IMG/VR virus record: IMGVR_UViG_3300025168_000347
Location: 1-32,503 of that record
Origin: a virus
DNA: 32,503 bases
Direction: 5' to 3' (one strand)
Shown here: positions 1 to 8,206 of the stretch, piece after piece
Numbering within the stretch: the stretch's first letter is position 1
Layout of the letters: the number at the start of each line of letters is the position of its first letter
Notes under the pieces: model-generated
The model's database searches: none
The model's input: only the letters and a program-made list of their open reading frames with translations
Told to the model about the DNA's origin: nothing
Translations under genes and position numbers: made by a program

Positions 1-2
1 AC

Positions 3-1274
3 TACTCAGAATTGTTGAGGGTCTGCACTATTGGGAATGCCCATAATGTGGTGAACACAATGCCATGTGACCAAATACCTTTTGTGTGCCTGACCCCAGA
101 TCCCACTCCTCACTCCTGGGACGGAGCCAGCATCACTGATATTGTTGCTGATATTCAGAGAATTAAGTCGGCAATCTTACGGAACGTGATGGATAGTTTG
201 GTTATGGCAGTGAATCCAAGAATGATGGTCCAGGAGGGTGCCGTAAACATGAAAGATGTGCTCAATACTGAAGTTGGAGCCATTATAAGAGCAAAAAACC
301 CTTCAGCAGTTACCCAACTTTCGATGCCATTTGTAGGTCAAGCTGCCTTACCAATCCTGGGAATGTTAGATGAGATAAAAGCCTCCCGGACCGGAATCAC
401 GAAAGTCAGTCAGGGTCTGGATGTAGAGTCTCTGACTTCAACTGCAAAAGTTGGAATTGATGCAGGTGTCAAAGCTGCACAAGCCCACATTGAACTAATT
501 GCCAGGATATTTGCCGAAACAGGTCTAAAACCATTATATAAAGGGGTCCTAAAACTTGTCTGTCAGCATCAGGACCGGGAAAAGATGGTTCGGCTCAGAA
601 ACCAATGGGTACCAATTGATCCAAGATACTGGGATTCAGACATGGATCTAACAGTTGATATTCCACTTGGTGGAGGTTCTGACATCGAAAAAATGCAGTT
701 TTTAGAGAATATAGCACAAAAGCAGGATGCCCTGCTACAGCAGTTGGGTCCTGAAAATCCGATAGTAACACTCAAGCAATACCATCTTACTCTCTCCAAG
801 ATCGTTGAGCTTGCTGGATTTAAGGACCCCTCAATGTTTTTTGGTGATCCTGCTCAGTACCAGGCACCAGAACCTCAACCACCACAACCTACACCTGAAG
901 AGCAGTATATTCAGATCCAGGGTCAAAAAGCACAATCTGATGCCCAGAATGATATGGGCAAACTTGAACTGGAACGTGAAAAAATGATCAGGTTGGATGA
1001 CAGAGAGAAAGACAGGACAGAAACTCAGGCCCAGCTTTCGGTGATGGATATGGAGGCAAAATACAATACCAAACTTGATACTGAGAAGATAAAAGCCAAT
1101 CTGGAACGGAACCGGGAAGAAGCAAGAGAGAGAGAAGCAATGATGAAAGCACATCAGGAACAGCAACAGGCACAACAACAGCAGGGAATGCATCAAATGC
1201 CAGATGGCTCTATGATGCCTGATTCAGAAATGCAACAGGGTCCTCCACAACCACAAATGCCCCCAAATGCCTAA
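3..1274 (+). CDS. Portal protein, P22 type, 5'-truncated by the window edge
   Basis: The reading frame is open to the left edge, so this is the C-terminal part of a longer gene. The first internal TTG at 12 is not a credible start. The middle carries the pattern of P22-like portals (P22_portal family): a stretch near residues 115-150 with GMLDEIKASRTGITKVSQGLD, followed by alternating helices. The portal is the dodecameric ring at the capsid vertex through which DNA is packaged and ejected. After about residue 285 the chain becomes Pro/Gln-rich, then a long charged helix (about 300-385, probable coiled coil), then a Gln/Met/Pro tail. Family members are usually 600-750 aa, so about a third is missing. 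The stop overlaps the next gene by 8 bp, suggesting translational coupling. The assignment is from motif recognition only. Confidence 0.85.
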   Translation, partial: YSELLRVCTIGNAHNVVNTMPCDQIPFVCLTPDPTPHSWDGASITDIVADIQRIKSAILRNVMDSLVMAVNPRMMVQEGAVNMKDVLNTEVGAIIRAKNPSAVTQLSMPFVGQAALPILGMLDEIKASRTGITKVSQGLDVESLTSTAKVGIDAGVKAAQAHIELIARIFAETGLKPLYKGVLKLVCQHQDREKMVRLRNQWVPIDPRYWDSDMDLTVDIPLGGGSDIEKMQFLENIAQKQDALLQQLGPENPIVTLKQYHLTLSKIVELAGFKDPSMFFGDPAQYQAPEPQPPQPTPEEQYIQIQGQKAQSDAQNDMGKLELEREKMIRLDDREKDRTETQAQLSVMDMEAKYNTKLDTEKIKANLERNREEAREREAMMKAHQEQQQAQQQQGMHQMPDGSMMPDSEMQQGPPQPQMPPNA

Positions 1275-3594
1275 ACAAGTTTATGATCAGTACAGATCAG
1301 AACTGACCCAGGGTAAACCAGATACCTGGTATGACCCTATCAAGTCTTATCTTGGGACCCTACCCGAATGGGACAGGACTCTCCCAGGAACCTCAGATGA
1401 TGCTACTTATCTCTTATCTGAATTCAGGAAAGATATAACCCCTGTTGAGGGTCCACTCAGATCTGGTGTCCGGTCCACCCAGGAATATAATAAAATGATG
1501 GGTCTTCTGGATGAAGGAGATTATCCTGGAGCAGCAGCAGCAGGGATATGGTCTGGACTTGAAGCAGTAGATGCTTGGTTATCTTCATTAGGTGTAGTAG
1601 GAGCAGGAGTATCTACCCCAATAAAAGCAACAAGAGTAATTAAGAATTTAACTAAATTAAATAAAGGGCCAAACAAGCCAGTTCTTTCTCTCCTACCTCA
1701 CGAGATCCCTAAATATGTTGGTAATATCCCAGATATAAAACCTGAGATGTTGAAGGGTAAGAAGGTGTTCCCAATACATGCTGACTTAACTGATGGTGGA
1801 TTGGCATATACAGGTATCGATTCTGCTAAATTAGAACAGGGTGTCCCATTACATGGGGGTAAGAAATACCCTAGTTTGGATCATGCTAGGTCTGGGAATG
1901 TGGTTTGGGCAGTTCAAGGTGGTGAAGATGGACTGATTAAAAGAGCACAAAATTCTGATTATGCAGTAGTGGTAGCAATGAGCCATGATGCACATAAGAG
2001 TAATACATCAGTTAATATGTCTGCTTTAGGGACAGTACAGGCATATATCAGGGAGGGGAGAATCAAACAGAGCAATATCGAAAGAATTAATAAACTGGTA
2101 AAAACTCCTGCTGGGAAGATGAAACCTGCAGTAAAAAAGGATGTGGCTAATTTTCCAGGGATAGAAAGTGAACTGGATGTATTAAAGGATTATTTTCAAA
2201 ATGTTTCTTTCGATGCAAGAAAGAGAGTTCTAACTCAATTATCATCATCAGATGCGGATAAATTTGGGGTCCCAAACATGCCAAGAATATTAAGGAAAGT
2301 TGAAGATCCAGATACTTATGGATCGAACTTAGGTGATGCACTACTTGTTCTTGAATTAGATAAAGGGAAAAATAATCTTGTTGAGTTAGGTGTCCACCCA
2401 GGGACAAAAGAACATCCATCTTATAAATATGGTGTTAAGGGTAAGGTAATAGGTAAGTTTCCAGCACCTACAGCATACCAATCTGTATTCCCTGATTTTG
2501 CAAATCCAAAATTAGCAGAAGGGAGAAGATTTGACAATATAATAAGGGCATCTACAATGTCAAATTTTAATCAGGTACTGTCAGAAGATGTTTTAAAAAA
2601 CATTCAATTCACTCCATTTCAGCATATTCAATCATCTAGACAGGCAGCACTTACGCTGGAGGCTGCAAGAGGGGAATGGATCTCATCTGGTATGACAAAA
2701 ACCGCAGGTGGAGTTTCTCCAGTTGATTTTGAAAAGGCATTAAAAAATTCTGATGCATCTTCCACACTGACACCTTACACTAAAGAGGAAGTAACAAAAG
2801 GTGCAAAAGATGGTTCTTTCCAGGTCTTTCAGTTGGGTAGGGCTAAGTTTGACAGTAAGGGTGGGCAAGGTGGTACTTCCCAGGTCTTTTTCGGAATAAA
2901 AGATACAGATTATAATGCAGATTATGGTTTTACACACCCTGATCTGGGACCAAATGAAAGGGCAGTAGTAGGAGTTGTAAACAATGAACCTGGTGCAAAA
3001 GGAGTTGCTGCCCCTGGAGTAATGGGAAAAGCAATCCAGGAAGGTGCAACTGCACTGGATGCATATGCAGTTCCAAGCAAAAAATACCCTGGTGGTTTTC
3101 TGCCAGAGGTGTATAATGATTATGGGTTTGTTGAACTGGACCGAATCCCTTTTGATGAGAAATATGTAAGGAACCCCAAATTTGGTGGTTCAGAAACTAA
3201 ATACCAAGACCTATTAGAATACTGGAGATCAACCGGATGGGATGAATCTCTTGGTATGCCTGAGATGGTCATAATGAAATGGAAAGGTGACGATGCAATA
3301 CGAACCGATGCAATTAGACTTATTAATGAAAATGGTAGCCTCAACCCTGGGACCCAGGTTGGAGGACTTAACCAAGCAGCAAGACAACATAATGGAAAAT
3401 CGTCTGGACTCAATCCTCAACAGGCACCAGGGTCAAGCCCAGTCAATAACCCCGGAGGAAATAGAGGGGGCATACGAAATAGCAATGCTCCACACTCCGG
3501 TCAACGATACCGGGATGTCCTCTCAGAACTTTCCCTCCTAAGTCCCAACCAACTCCAAAATCTTGGGTTGACTCCTGAATCTCTATTGCACTAA
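1267..3594 (+). CDS. Large polyvalent-type virion-associated protein, function unknown
   Basis: This 775-aa protein starts 8 bp inside the portal gene, a position that suggests a co-translated head or ejected protein. I do not recognise it as a named family. Residues 85-135 contain an Ala/Gly-rich hydrophobic segment. Residues 150-430 form a mixed alpha/beta region. Residues 560-660 contain a segment (GATALDAYAVPSKKYP, then YNDYGFVELDRIPFD, and a final MVIMKW strand) that resembles the C-terminal half of GNAT-like folds found in phage polyproteins. That is a pattern-memory inference and weak. The last 90 residues are Asn/Gly/Pro-rich and look disordered, ending in a short helix. Over the same DNA another frame (3287-3541) encodes a well-behaved 84-aa peptide. 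No catalytic motif is clear. Confidence 0.7.
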   Translation: MPKQVYDQYRSELTQGKPDTWYDPIKSYLGTLPEWDRTLPGTSDDATYLLSEFRKDITPVEGPLRSGVRSTQEYNKMMGLLDEGDYPGAAAAGIWSGLEAVDAWLSSLGVVGAGVSTPIKATRVIKNLTKLNKGPNKPVLSLLPHEIPKYVGNIPDIKPEMLKGKKVFPIHADLTDGGLAYTGIDSAKLEQGVPLHGGKKYPSLDHARSGNVVWAVQGGEDGLIKRAQNSDYAVVVAMSHDAHKSNTSVNMSALGTVQAYIREGRIKQSNIERINKLVKTPAGKMKPAVKKDVANFPGIESELDVLKDYFQNVSFDARKRVLTQLSSSDADKFGVPNMPRILRKVEDPDTYGSNLGDALLVLELDKGKNNLVELGVHPGTKEHPSYKYGVKGKVIGKFPAPTAYQSVFPDFANPKLAEGRRFDNIIRASTMSNFNQVLSEDVLKNIQFTPFQHIQSSRQAALTLEAARGEWISSGMTKTAGGVSPVDFEKALKNSDASSTLTPYTKEEVTKGAKDGSFQVFQLGRAKFDSKGGQGGTSQVFFGIKDTDYNADYGFTHPDLGPNERAVVGVVNNEPGAKGVAAPGVMGKAIQEGATALDAYAVPSKKYPGGFLPEVYNDYGFVELDRIPFDEKYVRNPKFGGSETKYQDLLEYWRSTGWDESLGMPEMVIMKWKGDDAIRTDAIRLINENGSLNPGTQVGGLNQAARQHNGKSSGLNPQQAPGSSPVNNPGGNRGGIRNSNAPHSGQRYRDVLSELSLLSPNQLQNLGLTPESLLH

Positions 3595-3604
3595 TGGAGG
3601 TTCA

Positions 3605-3874
3605 ATGGACGAAATAGATTTAGAAGAATTAAAAGACTCTCAACGAGCAAAAGAATTACTGGACGATCCACTTATCCAGAAGATATTCCAAGAATTAGAA
3701 TCTAAATACATTGATGCCTGGAAGGAATCTGATCCAAAAGATTCTTTAGGTAGAGAAGTGCTTTTTCAACTTCAATGGGCAATAGCAGAGGTACGCTCGC
3801 ATTTGTCTGTTATAATAGAAAAAGGCGAGTTTCATAAACAGACATTGAGTCGATCTATGAAACGTAAAAATTAA
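3605..3874 (+). CDS. Small acidic helical head-region protein
   Basis: An 89-aa helical protein between the portal module and scaffold. ATG at 3605 follows a GGAGG at the end of the previous gene, a good ribosome site. The sequence AKELLDDPLIQKIFQELESKYIDAW, with later REVLFQLQWAIAEVRSHL, follows a pattern I associate with short proteins that sit between portal and scaffold genes in many phages. Their role is not established. The C terminus is basic (SRSMKRKN). It could assist head assembly, but the sequence itself shows only predicted helices and location. Confidence 0.75.
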   Translation: MDEIDLEELKDSQRAKELLDDPLIQKIFQELESKYIDAWKESDPKDSLGREVLFQLQWAIAEVRSHLSVIIEKGEFHKQTLSRSMKRKN

Positions 3875-3892
3875 CCTAAATGGGAGCAACCA

Positions 3893-4840
3893 GTGGCAGA
3901 AGCAACAGGACTCCAACAGGCAGAAACAGTTTTTCAGTCGATGTTGTCCGGGGAACCCGATACACAACAGCAGTTGGAAGAAGAAATAACAGAAGAAGCA
4001 GAAGTTGAGGCAGAAGAACCTGAAATTGAAGCGGAAGCTGAAGTCGAAACTGAGGAAGAAGAACCTGAAGAAGCAGAACAGGAACCTGATAAATACTACC
4101 GGGTAAAGTTAGACGGTGAGGATTATGAGGTCACCCTGGATGAAGCACTAGCAGGTTATCAACGCCAGCAAGACTACACAAAAAAAACGCAAGCAATTGC
4201 AGAAGATAAGAAACAAGCACTTGCGGAACAGGAAGCAGCTAAAAATGAAAGGTTGCAGTACCAACAACGGTTAGAGCAGATGCTCCAGCATCAGCAATCA
4301 TCTCAGCCCCAAGAACCGGACTGGGATAATTTGTATGAAGCTGATCCTCTTGAGTGGATGAAGCAAAAGGAAAATTTTCGTTCACAAAAAGAGAGAAACC
4401 TGGAGTTGCAGCAGGAACAATTTAGAATGCGACAACAACAGGAATACGAGCAGCAGGAACAGATGAAAACTCATTTGTCCCAGCAACATCAAGCACTAAT
4501 TGATGCGGTACCAGAGTGGCAAGACCAAAAGGTGATGCAACAAGAGAAAGCTCAGATCAGGGATTATGCCGTCAATACTTTAGGCTATTCTGCTGAAGAA
4601 ATTTCTCAAGTGTATGATGCTAGAGCAGTTCAAGCTCTACGGCATGGAATGATTGCAAGCGGATTAAAAAACAGAGGTAAGGTAAAACTTAAATCTGCAT
4701 CCCCAGCAATTAGAGCCTTAACACCAGGTTCGGCACCGGAGCAACCCAGGAAACAAACTTCTGTTCATAAGGCAAAAATTCGGTTAGCTAAAACAGGCAA
4801 AATGTCTGATGCGGAGGCCGTTTTCAAACAACTGTTGTAA
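3893..4840 (+). CDS. Capsid scaffolding protein
   Basis: A 315-aa, very charged protein directly before the major capsid gene, the normal place for a scaffold. A GTG start is chosen because GGGAG lies 8 nt upstream; the ATG at 3880 is in another frame. Residues 20-65 are an almost unbroken Glu-rich stretch. Next comes a small conserved-looking domain (YYRVKLDGEDYEVTLDEAL) and the motif GYQRQQDYTKKTQ, typical of phage scaffolds. Residues 95-205 are Gln/Glu/Arg coiled coil, and the C terminus is basic (KHKAKIRLAKTGK-like), suited to contacting the coat protein. Scaffolds shape the procapsid and leave before maturation. Function rests on composition, motif and position. Confidence 0.85.
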   Translation: MAEATGLQQAETVFQSMLSGEPDTQQQLEEEITEEAEVEAEEPEIEAEAEVETEEEEPEEAEQEPDKYYRVKLDGEDYEVTLDEALAGYQRQQDYTKKTQAIAEDKKQALAEQEAAKNERLQYQQRLEQMLQHQQSSQPQEPDWDNLYEADPLEWMKQKENFRSQKERNLELQQEQFRMRQQQEYEQQEQMKTHLSQQHQALIDAVPEWQDQKVMQQEKAQIRDYAVNTLGYSAEEISQVYDARAVQALRHGMIASGLKNRGKVKLKSASPAIRALTPGSAPEQPRKQTSVHKAKIRLAKTGKMSDAEAVFKQLL

Positions 4841-4860
4841 CAATTAATTAAAAGGACAAT

Positions 4861-6079
4861 ATGGCAAAAGTGACGAATGCTTTTGACACTTATACCTCTG
4901 TAGGAAACAGGGAAGATCTTTCGGATGTGATTTATAATATATCCCCGGAAGAAACTCCTTTTGTCTCAATGGCAGGTAAGAGGTCAGTAAGCAATACTCT
5001 TTTCGAGCATTCTACGGAAAGTCTCCCAGCAGTATCGACAACTGCTCAATTAGAAGGTGATACGATTGCTGCTGCTGCATCGAACAATACAGTTCGGAAC
5101 AGTAACCAGTGTCAGATCCTCTACAGAAGTGCTGCAGTAACAGGTACTGAAGCAGCAATAAATCGTGCAGGTGTAGCCGATGCAATGGCTCATCAATTAA
5201 GTATCATGTCACGTGCCTTAGTGAATCAGGGCAATTATACAGCAATGTATAATTAAAAACACTGTGAATTGCTGGAAAAGCAGGAACTGCCAATCAGCAG
5301 CCAAGCCCGAAAGGGAAGGTCCAGAGACTATCCGAAAGGAGTACACTCAAGCGAGTGGAAGCGCAGTGCATCCCATAGGGATGATGATATAGTCCAATCT
5401 TGCGAGTCGAATCGTAAGCAGCCGAAAAGCGGTCCAAGAAATAGCGAACTTGGGCGAATGAAATGTGAAACGTGATGTAGAAAAGTTGATGCTTGGCAAC
5501 TCTGTTAAAAACAGTGGTGCAGCAGGTACTGCAAGAACAACTGCAGGTATCCTGGCAAAACTTGCAACCAACATCTCAAAAGGTGGAGGTTCATCAGCCA
5601 ATCCAACTGCAGCCCAAGCTGCTGTAGGAAGCACTGCACGAACCGATGGAACTGCAAGAGCTTTTACGGAAGTTCTAATGAAAGCAGTTATGAAACTCTG
5701 TTTTGACTCCTCTGGAGATCAACCAACAGAAATCATAATGTCTGCAGCAAATAAGCAGATTGCATCAGGATTTTCAGGAAGAGCATCTGCAACTCAGGTT
5801 GTAGCACTTCCAGGGAAAGCTGATGAAGTAAACGCAAATGTATCACTTTATTCGGGTGACTTTGGCGTTTATGCAATCCAAGCTGATCGTTTCATAAGAG
5901 GCGAGAAGGATGTGTTAATCCTTAACCCAGAATTTGTAAAAATTGCTCAGTTGCGAGCTTTCGAGACCCAGGACATAGGCCGTACAGGTGATGCCCAGGG
6001 CAAATACATAATTTGGGAAGGTGGACTTCAGGTAGATAATGAACTGGCACATGGCTTAGTTGCCGATTGTGGTGGTTGA
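4861..6079 (+). CDS. Major capsid protein (SU10/DUF5309 type), split by a group I intron: join 4861-5218 and 5466-6079
   Basis: The two open frames (131 aa from 4861, then a frame open from 5465) are halves of one coat protein. The first has the N-terminal signature of this family (FDTYTSVGNREDLSDVIYNI, then SPEETPFVSMAGK). The second continues with KRDVEKLMLG and the C-terminal GKYIIWEGGLQVDNE. Joining base 5218 to 5466 gives RAL-KRDVEKLML in frame and a 323-aa protein, close to the usual family length. In memory-based alignment, ADAMAHQLSIMSRALKRDVE matches the family spacing with no gap. Unspliced mRNA would give a truncated 131-aa product ending at TAA 5254-5256. A helix of this family forms the HK97-fold shell. 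The ribosome site AAAGGAC lies just before ATG 4861. Confidence 0.9.
5219..5465 (+). ncRNA. Group I self-splicing intron in the major capsid gene (247 nt, no endonuclease ORF)
   Basis: All four core elements are readable: P-like AATTGCTGGAAA (5267-5278), Q-like AATCAGCAG (5292-5300), R-like GGTCCAGAGACTA (5318-5330) and S-like GATATAGTCC (5386-5395). Pairings found by eye: P1, exon UGCCU (5214-5218) with GGGCA (5229-5233), placing the expected U-G wobble at the splice site; P3 5260-5266 with 5362-5368; P4 5269-5274 with 5295-5300; P5 5280-5283 with 5287-5290; P6 CCC/GGG around a GAAA loop (5306-5315); P7 GACTAT 5326-5331 with ATAGTC 5389-5394; P8 5370-5374 with 5378-5382; P9 5399-5405 with 5412-5418. 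The intron ends in G (5465). A 3-bp P10 (UCA 5226-5228 with exon UGA 5466-5468) is possible. The exons join in frame. The intron is short and encodes no homing endonuclease. Confidence 0.93.
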
Positions 6080-6107
6080 TCATTAACCTAATCTAACCCT
6101 TAAACTA

Positions 6108-6140
6108 CCCCTTCTCCGGAAGGGGTACCAACCAATTTTT
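6108..6140 (+). terminator. Stable hairpin after the major capsid gene, terminator-like or mRNA-stabilising
   Basis: CCCCTTC (6108-6114) pairs perfectly with GAAGGGG (6119-6125) around the loop TCCG. The run of five T residues comes only about 10 nt after the stem (6136-6140), so this is not a classical intrinsic terminator. It may act as a partial terminator or protect the 3' end of the abundant capsid message. It sits in the only sizeable gap (6080-6163) of the head module. Confidence 0.5.
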
Positions 6141-6163
6141 CTGGAGAGAGAGAATGGATAAAC

Positions 6164-6472
6164 TTGCCAAAAGCAACAACGAATTTAGGGACAGTAGACG
6201 GAGTTGAAACTGCAGTTCATACAGAAGATGGGACTGGTAGGTTTCATGTTACTAAAAAACAGAATGTCCAGCCAACTTTAGACTACACAAAATTCCTCAG
6301 AGAACAACCTGTCAACCGAAAAGCAGAAGACAGGCACATTGCCGAAATCCCCCCAGTATTAGCAGCAAAACTTATCAGAGATGGGATCATGGGTGATTCA
6401 AAAGCAATCCTGAAATGGTTAGATCAACCAGAGAATAAATGCTTCAAGACTGTTGAAGGGAGATTGGCCTAA
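6164..6472 (+). CDS. Small head accessory protein, function unknown
   Basis: A protein of about 102 aa between the capsid and adaptor genes. The start is uncertain. The reading frame has TTG at 6164 (or ATA at 6158), while the ATG at 6154, which is better spaced from GGAGAG, is in another frame that stops after 17 codons. The middle and C terminus, with HIAEIPPVLAAKLIRDGI and ILKWLDQPENKCFKTVEGRL, follow a pattern I know from short proteins beside capsid genes in marine phages, with no firmly known role. No catalytic residues or membrane segments are visible. A slip from the ATG frame into this frame cannot be excluded but is not needed. Confidence 0.7.
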   Translation: MPKATTNLGTVDGVETAVHTEDGTGRFHVTKKQNVQPTLDYTKFLREQPVNRKAEDRHIAEIPPVLAAKLIRDGIMGDSKAILKWLDQPENKCFKTVEGRLA

Positions 6473-7108
6473 ATGTCAATCACAACAAAAGCCGAATTAT
6501 ATACTGCAGTTGCAAATTGGCTGAATAGATCAGATCTAACCTCCAGGATACCAGAATTTGCTTCTCTTGCAGAAGCAGGGTTCAACCGCAATTTAAGAAC
6601 AAGAGAGATGCTTGTAAGAAGTACCGCATCAACAGTTACCCAATATGTCAGTCTTCCTACTGACTTCTTAGAGATGCTTAATATCGAACTAACTTCTACT
6701 TCTCCCCCAAAAAGACTGGTTTATATTTCTTCAGACAGATCTGATGATTATCGGGAGCAACAAAATAACAAAACAGGAACACCAGATTATTATACAATTG
6801 AGGGTGTTTCTATTCAGTTACTTCCAACTCCAAGTGCAGCAGTAACTATCCAATTAAATTACTATCAAGACATTCCTGCACTTTCAAGTTTGGCAGATTC
6901 AGAGCACAACTGGCTAATTTCGGCACATCCCGATATTTATCTTTACGCAATTTTAATGCAAGCATCCCCATATGTGATGGATCAGCAATCGACACAACTT
7001 TGGGATGGGTTGTTAGCAAGATCAATACAGGAACTTCAAGTGTCGGATGAAAAAAGCAAATATGCCGGGGGCACTTTAAATATGAGACCTAAATATATTT
7101 ACACATGA
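6473..7108 (+). CDS. Head-tail adaptor protein (SU10 adaptor-like)
   Basis: A 211-aa protein starting immediately after the previous stop (TAAATG). It opens with LYTAVANWLNRSDLTSRIPEFASLAEAGFNRNLRTREM, the usual helical start of phage adaptor proteins of the SU10-adaptor/P22 gp4-like group. It then has the beta-region features YVSLPTDFLEMLNI, YYTIEGVSIQLLP and LNYYQDIPALS, and a helical C-terminal part (AHPDIYLYAILMQASPY). Adaptors form a ring under the portal and connect it to the tail nozzle. Length and gene order fit. The stop overlaps the next start (ATGA). Confidence 0.85.
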   Translation: MSITTKAELYTAVANWLNRSDLTSRIPEFASLAEAGFNRNLRTREMLVRSTASTVTQYVSLPTDFLEMLNIELTSTSPPKRLVYISSDRSDDYREQQNNKTGTPDYYTIEGVSIQLLPTPSAAVTIQLNYYQDIPALSSLADSEHNWLISAHPDIYLYAILMQASPYVMDQQSTQLWDGLLARSIQELQVSDEKSKYAGGTLNMRPKYIYT

Positions 7109-7272
7109 ACGAAACTTGGGATCAAAAGTCACCTCCACTAGAACCCCAACTCTATGGGATTGGTATATATGGAGACTCTTACTATGGATCTATTAAGTGG
7201 ACCAATGAGCCACTATCTACAACAACCTGGTCAGAAGAGAACTTAGGCTCAACAACATGGACTGAACAATAA
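7105..7272 (+). CDS. 55-aa tryptophan-rich small protein
   Basis: ATG at 7105 overlaps the adaptor stop (ATGA), a typical coupling signal, and the frame runs to TAA at 7270-7272, one base before the next ATG. The peptide has four Trp residues in repeated settings (TWDQ, KWTN, TTWSEE, TTWTE) and a central Gly/Tyr stretch (YGIGIYGDSYYGSIKW). Repeated W-T-x motifs occur in small phage structural proteins and in carbohydrate-contact patches, but I do not recognise this one. Its exact fit between two genes supports it as a real gene. Confidence 0.7.
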   Translation: MNETWDQKSPPLEPQLYGIGIYGDSYYGSIKWTNEPLSTTTWSEENLGSTTWTEQ

Positions 7273-7273
7273 A

Positions 7274-8206
7274 ATGGCAAATACATTTACAACTAATTTT
7301 GACTTTATTAAAAGTGAGGTTGGTGGAGATAACCAATCCTGGGGGAATAATCTTCATTCTACACTGGATTTGGCTGACTTAGCACTGTCTAAAACTATTG
7401 AAGATCAACTAATATCTGGTATAACAAATATTGCAATTAACATAACTGCTGGTAGTGGGACCGGGATTATTTCAACTGCTGCCAATCTCAAATATTTTGA
7501 GTCAGTTGTAGTGGGGGATAAGATTCGTATTTCAACTACTAATACCAGTAATGCTGTAAATGGCACACCTACAATCCCAAAAATATATACAGTAACTGCA
7601 AAAACGAGTCAAAATTCCATTACAGTTGGTACACAATTAGTTACGGATACTGGATCAACTGTTACAGTTGCAAAAGTTCTGGAACCAGTGCATATCAATT
7701 CTGGACCAATTGTTTGTGCTCCACTTCAGAATTTAAGTGATAAAACTAGAGCAGCAGATGGTGGAACTGCAGTCCCAGGATCAGATACAACCGATGCACT
7801 AAAAGCAAATGGGAATGTAACACTTGGAGCATCTGATGCCAATACAGTTACAGTCACTGCTAAAATTGCATCTCATTTAATCCCAAGTACAAATGATAAG
7901 GATTTAGGGGCATCTGGTAGCAGTGCATGGAAAGATCTTCACATCAGTGGGACAGCTACATTAGGAACTGCTGCTATTTCTGCAGGAACGTTTACAGGAA
8001 TTACAGTTACAACTACTGGGGCATCAGGAAGTCCCGGTCCAGGTAGTGCAGAGAAGATTGTTAATCTTGCAGTAACAGGACAGTCAGGAAGTTTCACAAA
8101 CTTTAATATGGGATCAAATGGACAGGGGGCAAAAACAGTTTCAACTTCTGCACCATCATCCACAACAGGTTATGCAAATGGTGATGTCTGGTACGAGATT
8201 CCATAA
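7274..8206 (+). CDS. Tail fibre/adhesin protein 1
   Basis: A 310-aa Thr/Ser/Gly-rich protein. The N terminus (TTNFDFIKSEVGGDNQSWGN followed by STLDLADLALS) is like the virion-attachment start of the 635-aa fibre at 9313 (the WGTSIND motif). Residues 85-150 look like a beta domain. Residues 190-250 carry shaft-like NVTLGASDANTVTVTAKI and DLHISGTATLGTAAI segments. The C terminus ends in a short Trp/Tyr tip (YANGDVWYEIP). Such proteins form trimeric fibres that bind host receptors. The next gene begins directly at the stop codon. There is little Shine-Dalgarno sequence, so translation may be coupled to the gene upstream. Confidence 0.75.
   Translation: MANTFTTNFDFIKSEVGGDNQSWGNNLHSTLDLADLALSKTIEDQLISGITNIAINITAGSGTGIISTAANLKYFESVVVGDKIRISTTNTSNAVNGTPTIPKIYTVTAKTSQNSITVGTQLVTDTGSTVTVAKVLEPVHINSGPIVCAPLQNLSDKTRAADGGTAVPGSDTTDALKANGNVTLGASDANTVTVTAKIASHLIPSTNDKDLGASGSSAWKDLHISGTATLGTAAISAGTFTGITVTTTGASGSPGPGSAEKIVNLAVTGQSGSFTNFNMGSNGQGAKTVSTSAPSSTTGYANGDVWYEIP

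Noticed and set aside
831-1196. 121-aa minus-strand ORF rich in Leu, Cys and Phe
   Set aside because: It is the complement of the Glu/Gln/Arg-rich coiled-coil end of the portal, which produces false hydrophobic frames.
4861-6079. Major capsid gene as a frameshifted pseudogene or assembly error
   Set aside because: The gap has complete group I intron core elements, the pairings agree and exact in-frame splice sites are present.
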